From an uncultured Bacteroidota bacterium (GTDB lineage Bacteria > Bacteroidota > Bacteroidia > AKYH767-A > JABDAW01): a DNA stretch of 64,000 nucleotides. The notes beneath the pieces are model-generated. The model saw only the letters and a program-made list of their open reading frames with translations. It searched no databases and had not been told where the DNA came from. The DNA lies in contig CAIMUP010000039.1 of NCBI GenBank assembly GCA_903844645.1, positions 1 to 64,000 of the forward strand, in the 5' to 3' direction. Positions within the stretch are counted from its first letter, which is position 1. The number at the start of each line of letters is the position of its first letter. The translations under genes were made by a program, and so were the position numbers. Positions 44,678 through 53,500 of this stretch are shown piece after piece.

Positions 44678-46144
44678 TTATTGCTTTAATTTATGTGCAA
44701 TTCTATAGTCTTCTATCACCTTCTCGATCTCTTTATTACCTTCTAATTCAGGAGCGTATTCGAATAAGAGATCGTAATCATTAAAACCAAGTTTAAGTGC
44801 AGTATTCAAAAGCTTATTACCATTAATGTTGTCATCCATTTGATAATATAAAGCTGCTTTTACATAAAATAATGAGGCTATAACAGGGTATCTAAAAACA
44901 CCTTCATTGATTACTTCCATTGCTTTCTTTTCTTCGCCCATATCCCATAGAAATTGGGGATAAAAACAATAATATTCTTCAGCAAGAAAACCATCTTTGT
45001 CTATTTTATCAAAAGTTTCTTGAGCCTTTGTTATGTCCCCTGCTTTATAGTAAGCATAGCCCAAGCGATCTAATATATAAGGCTCGTCGTTGCCATCTAT
45101 TTCATTCATTTTTTCATAGTATGGAACGGCTTCTTTAAACTCTTTTAGCTTCATTAAAGCATCTCCGATACATCCCTGCGAATCAGTTGTTTCATGGTTT
45201 ATTACATTATGAATTCTATAAACTTCTTCTGCTTTTTTATATTCTTTTGATTGCATATAGCAAAACCCTATCCAATAATAAGTGGTATTAATATTATCAT
45301 GCTTTTCCTCTCCTTCGTGCTGGGTAAAGAATTCTTCGTCTGTTGGTTTAGCATATTTAATACTCATATAATAAGCATTAACAGCTTCTTCGTAATCGCA
45401 ATTCATGGAGGCAAAACGTGCCTTTTCGTGATAGATAATAGCGTTTTCAGGATCAAGACTGATAGCAAAATCAAAGGCTTCAGTAGCTTCGGCATATTTT
45501 CCTTGTATTCTATTAATATTTCCGAAGAACATCCAACGAACAACCGAGGAAGGATTATCTTCTACTAATTTACCGAAAAAGTTTAGTGCTTCGGGGATCT
45601 CAATTCCGATGTTAAATTCATAAACTTTTAAGACAGAATCCAGGGCTTCATATTCACTGGAGTAATCTTGGCGTATTTCATTAAAATACGCTAAAGGTTC
45701 CATTTCTTTAACCTTCTGTTTAACCGAAGTCACTAATTCTTTCCCCTCGAATTCATACATTTCAGAAATATCATATCCATATTCTTCTGCCTTTCTATTG
45801 TCTGCTCGTGCTAATTCTGGCTCTTGTATCTGGAAATAACAGTTAGCCCGAACAGTATAAATCATATAATCCGTAGGTTGATGCAATGCCGCGGTATTAA
45901 GCACTTCAATTGCTTCATCAAACCTTCTTAATTCAAATAGAATCATCCCTTCAAAAACAAATAGAACCAAGGTATCGGGATGTTGCTTCTTAGCTGATTG
46001 CATTACCTTATCTGCCTCTGCAAACTTCTCTTTGAATAAATACCCTAATATTATTTGAATAAATATTCGGGTATCATAATACTGTTCCTTGCCTTCTGCC
46101 AAGCCCAGTTCATACATTTCTACTGCCTCTTCTGCTTCCTCCAT
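44678..46144 (-). CDS. TPR-repeat protein
   Basis: The 488-residue protein consists of about twelve TPR motifs (AIEVLNTAALHQPTDYMIYT; YAEATEAFDFAISLDPENAI; YKKAEEVYRIHNVINHETTD). It has no signal peptide or membrane helix, so it is a cytosolic scaffold for protein-protein interaction. Orthologues in Bacteroidota are annotated only as TPR proteins. The -7 box is at 46178-46185. Confidence 0.9.
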   Translation of the reverse strand: MEEAEEAVEMYELGLAEGKEQYYDTRIFIQIILGYLFKEKFAEADKVMQSAKKQHPDTLVLFVFEGMILFELRRFDEAIEVLNTAALHQPTDYMIYTVRANCYFQIQEPELARADNRKAEEYGYDISEMYEFEGKELVTSVKQKVKEMEPLAYFNEIRQDYSSEYEALDSVLKVYEFNIGIEIPEALNFFGKLVEDNPSSVVRWMFFGNINRIQGKYAEATEAFDFAISLDPENAIIYHEKARFASMNCDYEEAVNAYYMSIKYAKPTDEEFFTQHEGEEKHDNINTTYYWIGFCYMQSKEYKKAEEVYRIHNVINHETTDSQGCIGDALMKLKEFKEAVPYYEKMNEIDGNDEPYILDRLGYAYYKAGDITKAQETFDKIDKDGFLAEEYYCFYPQFLWDMGEEKKAMEVINEGVFRYPVIASLFYVKAALYYQMDDNINGNKLLNTALKLGFNDYDLLFEYAPELEGNKEIEKVIEDYRIAHKLKQ

Positions 46145-46177
46145 AGTATTATTTTAATGATTTTTTATCTCACGATG

Positions 46178-46185
46178 CAAAACTA
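46178..46185 (-). promoter_or_regulatory. -7 box of the TPR protein gene
   Basis: The minus strand reads TAGTTTTG, 34 bp before the ATG at 46144. Confidence 0.6.
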
Positions 46186-46209
46186 CATTTTTCTTGGGAA
46201 GTCCCTCCC

Positions 46210-46527
46210 CTACCGCTCGCCGTCTTGTAGCATAACTGACGAGTTTGCGCGGCAGGTCTTCTTCACATCAGCGGATACCATGGGAACATCATTAAAGATG
46301 TCCATTTCTTCGGTACTTACCGCATGTTCTTTACAAAGGGGGATGATGTATATTTCTTTGTCGCCGGAGTCTTCTTTGATGACATGAGAGCCGAGGACAT
46401 CAAAGCCAGAACAGTCCTTCACCACGCACATCCTGACTTTATTTTGAGAACTCCTTTCCCAATGAGTCAGCCAATTCCCGCACTGACAAACTTTTGCCGT
46501 GCCTATATCACAATTTTTTACTTTCAT
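46210..46527 (-). CDS. Small Cys/His-rich protein of unknown function, probably zinc-binding
   Basis: The 105-residue protein shows a recurring pattern known from many uncharacterised bacterial proteins: VCQCGNWLTHWE, then MCVVKDCSGFDVLGSHV, then IYIIPLCKEHA. The spaced Cys and His residues suggest a structural zinc site. No enzymatic residues are evident. It stands alone just beside array A10. Confidence 0.78.
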   Translation of the reverse strand: MKVKNCDIGTAKVCQCGNWLTHWERSSQNKVRMCVVKDCSGFDVLGSHVIKEDSGDKEIYIIPLCKEHAVSTEEMDIFNDVPMVSADVKKTCRANSSVMLQDGER

Positions 46528-46603
46528 TTTCTTATATATTGTTAATATTTTGTTTATCTTTTTCTAAATATGTAGGCTTAAAAATCTACTTTCAGATGAT
46601 TCT

Positions 46604-46792
46604 TAGTAAGGATGTGCACATCCTAAGTAACTATGTGACCATCCTAAGTAACTATGTGACCATCTTAAGTAACTATGTGACCATCGTAAGTAACTATGTG
46701 ACCATCGTAAGTAACTATGTGACCATCGTAAGTAACTATGTGAACATCCTAAGTAACTATGTGCACATCCTAAGTAACTATGTAATGATAGG
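46604..46792. repeat. 21-bp tandem array A10 (9 units)
   Basis: Units start at 46604 and every 21 bp to 46772. The half AAGTAACTATGTG is constant and ACCATCCT varies slightly (ATCGT, ATCTT, GAACATCCT, GCACATCCT). It contains the imperfect dyad GTAAC.TAT.GTGAC. The last unit runs into the hairpin at 46791. Confidence 0.94.
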
Positions 46793-46837
46793 TTATAAAA
46801 CCTGTTAATGAAAGGCTCCTTAACAGGTTTTATAACC
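46791..46837. repeat. Perfect 18-bp-stem hairpin at the end of array A10
   Basis: GGTTATAAAACCTGTTAA (46791-46808) pairs perfectly with 46820-46837 across an 11-base loop. It has no U-tract at the base, so it may not be an ordinary terminator. Confidence 0.85.
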
Positions 46838-46843
46838 AAATTA

Positions 46844-46954
46844 TTAATCTACAGGTATCTTAATTACTAAATCCATACCTTGAGGTCCGTCAGCAGTAAT
46901 TAATTGGTGCATAAAATAAACAATAATGCCGAATCCCAATAAAAAAAGCGACAC
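46844..46954 (-). CDS. Possible 36-residue membrane peptide
   Basis: The minus-strand frame reads SLFLLGFGIIVYFMHQLI, then TADGPQGMDLVIKIPVD and a stop: a membrane helix followed by a plausible soluble end, with ordinary codons. The only recognised start is a GTG at 46954 inside the terminator hairpin of the M16 gene; the frame continues upstream as IKEATL without a standard start. It looks protein-like but has no promoter of its own. It could be a real small protein, a decayed gene end, or chance. Confidence 0.3.
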   Translation of the reverse strand: MSLFLLGFGIIVYFMHQLITADGPQGMDLVIKIPVD

Positions 46955-46966
46955 AAGTGTCGCTTC
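46941..46966 (-). terminator. Terminator after the M16 peptidase gene
   Basis: Perfect stem AGCGACAC/GTGTCGCT around AA, followed on the minus strand by T7. It lies about 28 bp after the stop codon at 46994. Confidence 0.85.
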
Positions 46967-46993
46967 TTTTATATTGGATAAAGTAACAAGAGG

Positions 46994-49801
46994 TTATTTG
47001 ATAGTAGGTATCAAGGTAAATTGTGCCATATTTTCTTTCGTTAAATACTGATTCGCCAACCGTTTGAAATCATCCGACTTCAGCCCATTAACATAAGCGG
47101 TATAGTCATTCAATTCTAAGATATTCTCCCCATCAAAAGCAGAATTATTGATAGCTCCCAACCAAAACCGATTCTCTTTAAGATACGTTTCGCGTTCACG
47201 CAAGGCAGTCTCTTTTATCTTCAACATATCCTTGTCGTTGCAGCCCGTAGCCTTAATCTTTTCGATCTCTTCCCACATGGTTTTGATGAGTATCTCGACA
47301 TTCTCCGGAGCACACCCCCAACCAAAGTTCAACTCATAACTTTGTGTCGGATAATGACTCATCGAAGGGGTCGCTCTTACGCCATATACGCCGCTTTTCT
47401 CTTCCCTCATCTGCTCCCTCAATTTAATACTTACGAGTCGCATCAACAGATTTAAATCATTCCTGTTTTTACGGTTATAAACAAACTTATTCGTGAGCTT
47501 AATACTCACGGAACTCTTAGGTTCTATACCCCTCCGAATGGTCTTCTCTATCTTCCCTTTCGGAGGATTCAAACCAAGGTCTTTACACTTCTCAACCCCC
47601 TTGTTAGCCTTCATAGGAATGCCGCCAATGTACAGTTCTATCATGGGTTTGATGGTCTCTGGCTTGAAGTTCCCAACGAAGGTAAAGGTAAAGCCATTGG
47701 CATCTGCAAAACGCTCTTGGAATATCTCGAAAACACGATCCATATTGATCTCTGCCAACTGCTTTTCGGTCATCGGATTAGAACGAAGATTGTATTGCCC
47801 CATCGTTACCTTGATAGTATCCTGAAACGCCGCATCAGGGCTCGAACTTCTGTTCTGTAACAAGCCCTTTTCTCGCTCTATGTAAGCCTGAAAATCGGTC
47901 TTGCTTTTATTAAGATTGGTAAAGTAAAGATACACCAACTGAAACATCATTTCCATGTCCGACGGTGCACAATGCCCCGTGAATCCTTGCTTGGCATCAT
48001 CAATATAAGGATTTACATTCGCCACTTTCCCCGCCAATTGCTTCTGAAGTTGCACAGCATCAAAAGATCCAATGCCTCCATTATCAATAATAGTAGCACA
48101 CTCGGAGGCATTCAGATAATCCTTATCAGCAACCAACGAAGTACCGCCCATACTGAAGCCGGTAAAGATAATTTCATCATTTTTAAAGTCGGTAGGTTTC
48201 AGAATAATGGTCGCTCCGTTGGATAATTTCCAGGTAGTAATCCCCATCTCTTTCGTTTCCTTTACATCCACCACTTTCCCCGCCGTAGGCTTGTTGGCAA
48301 GCAACGGACTATCGGAAACTTTATCCTCATAAGGCTTAATATCTTTGGTCATTACGTTCTTTAATATCTCCTTTACTTTATCATCAGTAGGCATTGTGGC
48401 GGCACCTTTTTCAGGACCTGTTATAACGACCATCGCATCGTCCTCATGTATCCATTTCTTCGCCAAAGCATTGACCTCTTCGATGGTAATGGAGGGCAAT
48501 TGTTTCTTATAAAATTCATATTCATACGCTATGCCCGGAATAGGCTCTGCATCTAAGAAATTAGCGACGATAGCCCGTGTAAAATTCTTTGAATCCGTCT
48601 TATCTTTTTCGTTGTATTGAGTCTCTACATTCCTGATCATCTCTTTCTTGATCCTTTCCAATTCGGTTGTTGTGAAACCATACTTTTTAACGCGTTGATT
48701 CTCGGTAACCAAGGTCTCTATTCCGCGTTCTATTCCGCCATCTTTCACAACAGCAAACGAACGGTACGCATTCTTCGTCCTAACCAACCCACTATAGCTG
48801 GTATTGCCGAAAACAAAGGGAGGATTTTCTTGTTGTGTAAGCTCTCTCATCCTTGCTCCGAGCATCGTATTATATACATCCGCGATTAAATCTTTACGAA
48901 AGTCGCCAACTGTTTTAACAGCTTCTTTAGGGAGTTTATAAAGGATCTGAATCACGGTATTTGTAGCCTCTTTATCGGTAGCCTTCGAGACAATGACCCC
49001 ATGCGTATCAGGCACCGGAAAGGATTGCAAGGTACGGGTCGGGTTCGTGTTCTTAAACGTAAATTGTTTCTTGATCTTCGCTTCCATTTCATCCACATTA
49101 ATATCTCCAATAACGATAAATGCCATATTCTCGGGGCGATACCATTCATGATAAAAGGAACTCAAAGTTTCATACTTGCAGTTCTGCAAAATATCCTTCT
49201 TCCCGATCGGCAAACGGACGGCGTAGCGGGAATCTTTGAACATAGTGGGCCAATATTGTCGCCTCATTCGTTCATTTGCACCCTGTCCTAACCGCCATTC
49301 TTCGGTAACCACTCCGCGTTCTTTATCAATCTCGGTAGGATCGAAGGAAAGGTTGTGCGCCCAATCTTCATAAATAAGGAATGCCTTGTCAATTATCTGA
49401 ACAGAATCGGTCGGCACCTGAAGCATATACACTGTTTCGTCGAAGCTGGTATAAGCATTCAGATCAGCCCCGAATTTACTACCGATACTCTCGATATAAT
49501 CCACCAAATCGTTCTTCTGAAAGTGTGCAGAGCCATTGAACGCCATGTGTTCGGTGAAGTGAGCCAACCCTTGCTGGTCATCATTCTCTTGTGTGGACCC
49601 AACATTCACGGCAAGGCGGAATTCTGCACGATGTTCGGGCTTCGTATTGCGCATAATGTAATACGTCATTCCATTCGGTAACTTGCCCATTCGGATGTTC
49701 GGATTGATCGGCAGCGGGGCGTTCAGATCGGTAGTTGATTGTGCGAATCCGGTGATGAACATGGTCATTAGGAGCACGATTACGGTTACAATTTTTTTCA
49801 T
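46994..49801 (-). CDS. M16 family zinc metallopeptidase
   Basis: The 935-residue protein has a signal peptide (VTVIVLLMTMFITGFAQ) and four M16 domains as in insulysin/pitrilysin. The inverted zinc motif HFTEH (H81, E84, H85) is in the first domain, with a distal glutamate expected in ERGVVTEEWRLGQ. The later domains lack zinc ligands, as usual. It degrades peptides in the periplasm. CGAAAGTA at 49848-49855 is one base off the -7 consensus on the minus strand. The terminator is at 46941. Confidence 0.95.
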   Translation of the reverse strand: MKKIVTVIVLLMTMFITGFAQSTTDLNAPLPINPNIRMGKLPNGMTYYIMRNTKPEHRAEFRLAVNVGSTQENDDQQGLAHFTEHMAFNGSAHFQKNDLVDYIESIGSKFGADLNAYTSFDETVYMLQVPTDSVQIIDKAFLIYEDWAHNLSFDPTEIDKERGVVTEEWRLGQGANERMRRQYWPTMFKDSRYAVRLPIGKKDILQNCKYETLSSFYHEWYRPENMAFIVIGDINVDEMEAKIKKQFTFKNTNPTRTLQSFPVPDTHGVIVSKATDKEATNTVIQILYKLPKEAVKTVGDFRKDLIADVYNTMLGARMRELTQQENPPFVFGNTSYSGLVRTKNAYRSFAVVKDGGIERGIETLVTENQRVKKYGFTTTELERIKKEMIRNVETQYNEKDKTDSKNFTRAIVANFLDAEPIPGIAYEYEFYKKQLPSITIEEVNALAKKWIHEDDAMVVITGPEKGAATMPTDDKVKEILKNVMTKDIKPYEDKVSDSPLLANKPTAGKVVDVKETKEMGITTWKLSNGATIILKPTDFKNDEIIFTGFSMGGTSLVADKDYLNASECATIIDNGGIGSFDAVQLQKQLAGKVANVNPYIDDAKQGFTGHCAPSDMEMMFQLVYLYFTNLNKSKTDFQAYIEREKGLLQNRSSSPDAAFQDTIKVTMGQYNLRSNPMTEKQLAEINMDRVFEIFQERFADANGFTFTFVGNFKPETIKPMIELYIGGIPMKANKGVEKCKDLGLNPPKGKIEKTIRRGIEPKSSVSIKLTNKFVYNRKNRNDLNLLMRLVSIKLREQMREEKSGVYGVRATPSMSHYPTQSYELNFGWGCAPENVEILIKTMWEEIEKIKATGCNDKDMLKIKETALRERETYLKENRFWLGAINNSAFDGENILELNDYTAYVNGLKSDDFKRLANQYLTKENMAQFTLIPTIK

Positions 49802-50275
49802 TTGTTTTAATACTTGTTTAATACTTTATTAATTTATTTCGAGGGGGCGAAAGTAGGTTATTTTAATGTAATAAACTATTGTATCATGAACTTTAACCTT
49901 TCCTTAAATGGTATCCGGCATTCCTTATCATCCCCCGAATCAAGAATTTTTTAGTACTTACAAAGAGGAGAAAAAATATCCTAAAGACGATTTGAACTTC
50001 TGAAAATTATAGAACGCCCGGAATAAAACGGGGCTTAAGTTGCGATAATAATTCGGAGGGATAGCGGTTTTATGCTTATGAAATCCAAAAAAAGCCTTAA
50101 AAAGTAGTACCGAGAGCCGATTTTTTGGTAAATGGGTATTTATTTTATTCTTCGGAATTAAGACCTGTGACATCCTTCGATTTTCTTATCTGATAACATA
50201 CAAAGTGCTTATTAATACCTTATTAAATGGTATTAATCCTTTTTATAATCTTACTTTTAGGAAACGGATAATTTG
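49802..50275. other. Gene-free stretch upstream of the M16 gene
   Basis: AT-rich sequence without a convincing gene. A minus-strand frame of 71 residues (49958-50173) repeats FKAFFGFHKHK as FRAFYNFQKFK, but has no start context and no similarity I recognise; it may be a decayed repeat. The stretch ends at array A11. Confidence 0.5.
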
Positions 50276-50520
50276 AAATCCTCCGTGAAGGATTACAAAT
50301 CCTCCGTGGAGGATTGGAAATCCTCCATCGTGGCGCAGCTGTTCTCCGTTGTGGCGGAGCTATTCTCAATTGTGGTGCAGCTGTTCTCAATTGTGGCGGA
50401 GCTATTCTCAATTGTGGCGCAGCTGTTCTCAATTGTGGCGCAGTTATTCTCAATTGTGGCGCAGCTGTTCTCAATTGTGGCGTAGCAATTCCCAGTTGTG
50501 GCGTAGCAATTCCCAGTTGA
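50276..50520. repeat. 21-bp tandem array A11 (12 units) with a sequence switch
   Basis: Units start at 50276, 50297, 50318 and so on to 50507. The first two are AAATCCTCCGTGGAGGATT-like. From 50339 they become CTGTTCTCAATTGTGGCGCA-like. The unit at 50318 is a chimera: its first half is of the first kind and its second half of the second kind, and the 21-bp register is unbroken. Palindromes CAATTG and CAGCTG alternate with centres 10-11 bp apart. Confidence 0.93.
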
Positions 50521-50574
50521 GAATTCAGAGTATTATTTATGGAAAATAATATTAAACAGAGGGTGTCGCCCTTG

Positions 50575-53500
50575 CTAATTTGCCTTCGGAGTATCCGTTT
50601 TCTTGGTCACTTCATTCTTCTTCCGGAACCAATCCATCCAGGAATCGAACTCCTTCCGATAGACTAATCCGACACCTTGTGTAAGGCTGTAACCGACCGA
50701 ATTAATGGCATTGCTATTGGTCTTATTGAAGGCTTTGAATTGCAGATTTCCGCTTTGTGTAATGCGATAGAGGAGGTTGAAATCGCCGACCAGATTGTTG
50801 GTTACGGCATTGCTGGCATAGCCGAAGTTGCCATCAATACTCAAGCGGTCGTTGAAGAGCTGGGTAGAGATCAAGAGGTCGGTTTCTTGCTTCGACAGCG
50901 TACCTCCGGGATGGTAGTTGACACCGAGGTTGACATTCTTGATCAGTTGCCCGGTAAGGTTGGACATTTGGCTCGAAAGGAGCTGGCTAAGGTTGTAGCC
51001 CGCGCTGCTGGAATTTAAGCCATCGAAGTTGCCGCCAGCGGGCATAAAATATCCCAAGGCAAGCAAGGCGAATGCCTGTTTATTAATCTCGGCTTTGTTG
51101 CTTAATGCGTGGTTGGTTTCATTAATAAGATTGTCGTTATTAAGATTCGGGAAGGTGATGCCGAATTCGATTTGAGGGGATAATAAATTCCCTGTCAGAT
51201 TAAGCATAACATTAACAGGTCTCGACTGTTTTTCGATGACAGAATCTGAAGAAAGGGAAACGAGCAGGTCGGATATTTTTGCCTGTGTAGAATAAATGGC
51301 GTTAAGGTTCAAAGTCGCTCCCAATGCGGGTCCTGTCCATAGAATCGTTCCTCCTTTTTGAATGACAAAAGGCTTGTTGGCGAGGTCTCGGAAGGTGAAG
51401 AGGTAGTTGCCCTTTTCAACCGTGAAGTCACCATACATATTGAAGTTGCCATTGGTATTAATATCCATCTTCAAATTACCATTGCCGTTGCCTTTTATCT
51501 TATCCCCCACCTTCTCATCGAAGATAATCTGCAACTCGGCTTCAGGCGTAATCTCCAAGTCGAAATTCATTTGCAAGCCGCCAAAGTTAGCTTCATATTT
51601 CTTCTGTTCCAAGGCACTGTTTGTTCCCATGCTAACGAATGTAATAAAATCGCTCTCGCTAACATCGGTATTGTTGTTCATCGGGATACTTATTTGGGTA
51701 CCCTTCTCCGACTTGACAGCGACCTTCAACACCAAGTTTTCGATAGGACCATTTAGAGCTACGGCCCCCGTAGCATAAGCAGTTCCATAGAATAAATCAT
51801 TCATGGATTCCGTAGTATTCAGCATCTGGAATTTATAAAGATTCATCGCCAGATTCAGATTCCACTCCTTGAATTTTTTATGCGTTATCGAACCCGAAGA
51901 AGAGGCGTTGTTTCCCTTATCATCTTTAAGCTGCAAATTATCAAAATAGAAGCCCATGCTGGTAACATCCACGTCGTTGCTAAAGGTGTAATGGGTATTT
52001 AAGAAAGTAAATACAAACCCGATATTGGAGAGGTGCAACCTGCCTTTAATATCAGGATTATCGGGAGTTCCCTTAACGATAATCTTTCCCGCTGCCTTCC
52101 CCTTTGAATCTTTGTCAATAACCATCACCGCATCTATGAACTGGTTGAGAAGATTAAGATTTATCTGATCCAGATTAAGTTCAAAGTCGAGGTTGTTTGA
52201 ATCGCGTGCTGCATAATAGTTGCCGTGAATGTCTATGGTCTTTACATTCCCGTTCGCAACATTGGCAACAATTCCCACTATCTTCTTTTGATCATCCCAA
52301 GTGGTTGCAATATTGGCATCACCAAATAAATCATCATTCACTTTAAGCCCGTCAATCAACAAATTAGAGCTGATATGGAAGTTATTTGTAGGACCAGTAA
52401 GGTTCGCATCACCATTGATAATTCCATAAGCTTTTATTCCAATAGTCTTCAGAAGTTCATCGAAATTATTAAAGTTCAGTTTAGAAAAATTGATGTTTAA
52501 TTTATCATTCGGATTGGAAGATATTTTTCCGTCAACCACTATCTTTTGTTTACCACTTTCAAGGCTGAAATTTTTTACTGATAAGTAATTTGTATCAATA
52601 TCAATAAGGTTATTAGAATTGATTTCCCAAGACTTATTATCAATAACTATCTCTGAAGGAAGTATCTTAACTGTCGCAATATTGGCTCCACCGAATGAAA
52701 GGAAACCATTAATTTTAGCATGATTCGGAGCATTCTTTACATTCTGCAAAAGGGTTTGGAAGAAAATACTATCAGCCTTTATCTGGGTACTGACTTGAAC
52801 ATCATTTATCCACAAACTGTCATTAATAAAGAACTTATAGCAGTTAACATCTGCTGTTAGATAATTCTTATCTGAATTAATATCTATTTCAAAATCCCGA
52901 ACTGCCATCTTGTTATATTTGATGAGTGGAGACACGCCAGTCATTTGCAACTTCCCTGTAGTAGAATTAAAGGAACCGTTGAATGAAGTAAATGGTGCTA
53001 CTCTTAACTGCGGAAGGAATATCTTAGTAACCTCATTTGCATCTTTTATATGAATTGAAAAATCGAATTTCTGCACCTCGCGTTTGGTATTGTTTGTGTC
53101 TTTATATTCAGGAATAAAATTACCAAGCAGGCTTTTTAAAACAGGAAGTAAATTCTGGAATTTATATTCACCAAATATGTTTGCATCAGCAATATCTGAT
53201 TTGAGATCAAGGGTTTTTATCTTCCCTTCACCAGAGGCATTTATTTCTAATTTATTCAAGATTAAAGTCTCTGTCTTTTCATGATATGAGGTATTATTTA
53301 AAGCAATAAAACCATAAATATTATCCAACTTATTGCCTGTAAAATGAATAGACATATCCGAGGACAGTGAAGAGCTTTGATGCCGTTTTACGAGATTTAA
53401 TGTAGCTAACTTAGCTTCTGATACGCAGGTGTTAAAATCGAACACAGGCAGCTCTTTACTGAAGTCCACAGCCCCATTAAAGTTCATATTTATATTTTCA

